A stretch of 14,224 nt of DNA from JAJFFW01 sp038531315 (GTDB lineage: Bacteria > Pseudomonadota > Alphaproteobacteria > Caulobacterales > Parvularculaceae). The notes beneath the pieces were generated by a model. That model saw only the letters and a list, made by a program, of their open reading frames with translations. It was not told the origin of the DNA and searched no databases. This document shows, piece after piece, positions 13,869-14,224 of the stretch. The stretch covers positions 1-14,224 of the forward strand of contig JBCBBT010000074.1 of the NCBI GenBank assembly GCA_038531315.1. The letters run 5' to 3'. A program made the position numbers and the translations under genes. Each line of letters starts with the position of its first letter. Position 1 is the stretch's first letter.

Positions 13869-13909
13869 AAAAAAAGCGCTCCCCGCCCGGTTTAGGGAGC
13901 AGGGAGCGC
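13869..13909 (-). terminator. Rho-independent terminator of rpsA
   Basis: On the minus strand GCGCTCCC (13902-13909) pairs perfectly with GGGAGCGC (13876-13883) and is followed by seven T (13869-13875 on the plus strand is A). It lies about 55 nt after the rpsA stop. A second GC hairpin (GGCCCG / CGGGCC, 13925-13941) precedes it without a T tract. Confidence 0.9.
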
Positions 13910-13962
13910 CTTTGATATTTTTTGGGCCCGGCTTGCGGGCCGATAAGCGCGTTGCGCGCGGC

Positions 13963-14224
13963 CTAGTTGTCGCCGCCCTCGCCTTCTTTCAACGCAGCGC
14001 CCAGAATATCGCCAAGCGAGGCGCCGGAATCGGCGGAGCCGTACTGTTCGACGGCTTCTTTTTCCTCGGCGACTTCGCGCGCCTTGATTGAAAGATTGAT
14101 GCGGCGCGAGGTCTTGTCGAAGCCGGTGACCCGCGCATCGATCTTGTCGCCGACCGCAAAGCGCTCGGGACGCTGTTCGTTGCGGTCTTTTGAAAGGTCC
14201 GACTTGCGGATGAAGGCTTTCGGC
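13963..14224 (-). CDS. rpsA: 30S ribosomal protein S1, C-terminal end (truncated by window edge)
   Basis: Only the last 87 codons are in the window. They encode the final S1-type OB-fold, with FIRKSDLSKDRNEQRPERF, then FAVGDKIDARVTGFDKTSRR and INLSIKAREV, followed by an acidic, flexible tail EEKEAVEQYG to GDILGAALKEGEGGDN. That repeat pattern and tail are typical of alphaproteobacterial S1, which unwinds mRNA and helps it bind the 30S subunit. The stop codon is at 13963-13965 and a strong terminator follows. The gene continues beyond the right edge. Confidence 0.93.
   Translation of the reverse strand, partial: PKAFIRKSDLSKDRNEQRPERFAVGDKIDARVTGFDKTSRRINLSIKAREVAEEKEAVEQYGSADSGASLGDILGAALKEGEGGDN

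Overview
The window is a piece of a GC-rich alphaproteobacterial chromosome centred on the replication-initiation cluster. Three things point to Alphaproteobacteria: the gene order rpsA / mutM / rpsT / dnaA / dnaN / recF / gyrB on one strand, a DUF2794 protein (a family essentially confined to this class), and an alphaproteobacterial style of DnaA and MutM. I cannot name the genus. The only assembly gap is a run of 307 N inside dnaA.

Layout. The left part (1-3667) is accessory membrane biology: the 3' end of a large mechanosensitive channel gene (+), converging on a DUF2794 gene (-) that it overlaps by 17 bp; an AEC-family permease (+); and a small PepSY-type membrane protein (-). The last has a 7-1-7 Fur-box-like operator lying over its probable promoter, next to the end of gyrB. 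The centre (3744-10739) is gyrB, recF, dnaN and dnaA, all on the minus strand. recF-gyrB and dnaN-recF are tightly spaced (12 and 22 nt) and probably co-transcribed. dnaA is separated from dnaN by a strong rho-independent terminator and a 734-nt non-coding stretch made partly of short tandem repeats. The right part (11457-14224, all minus) is rpsT with a near-consensus sigma-70 promoter, mutM, a secreted SYLF/Ysc84 lipoprotein-like or lipid-binding protein, and the C-terminal end of rpsA with its terminator.

Between dnaA and rpsT lies a 717-nt non-coding region that is AT-rich, full of A-tracts and direct repeats, and is the best candidate here for an origin of replication. I found no consensus DnaA box (TTATNCACA) in it.

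I see no defence system, mobile element, CRISPR array, tRNA or rRNA. The unusual content is in the non-coding DNA: four unrelated short tandem arrays (16, 14, 10 and 20 bp units), a structured dnaA leader, the atypical origin-like region, and the Fur-type operator beside gyrB. The genes themselves are mostly ordinary housekeeping genes.
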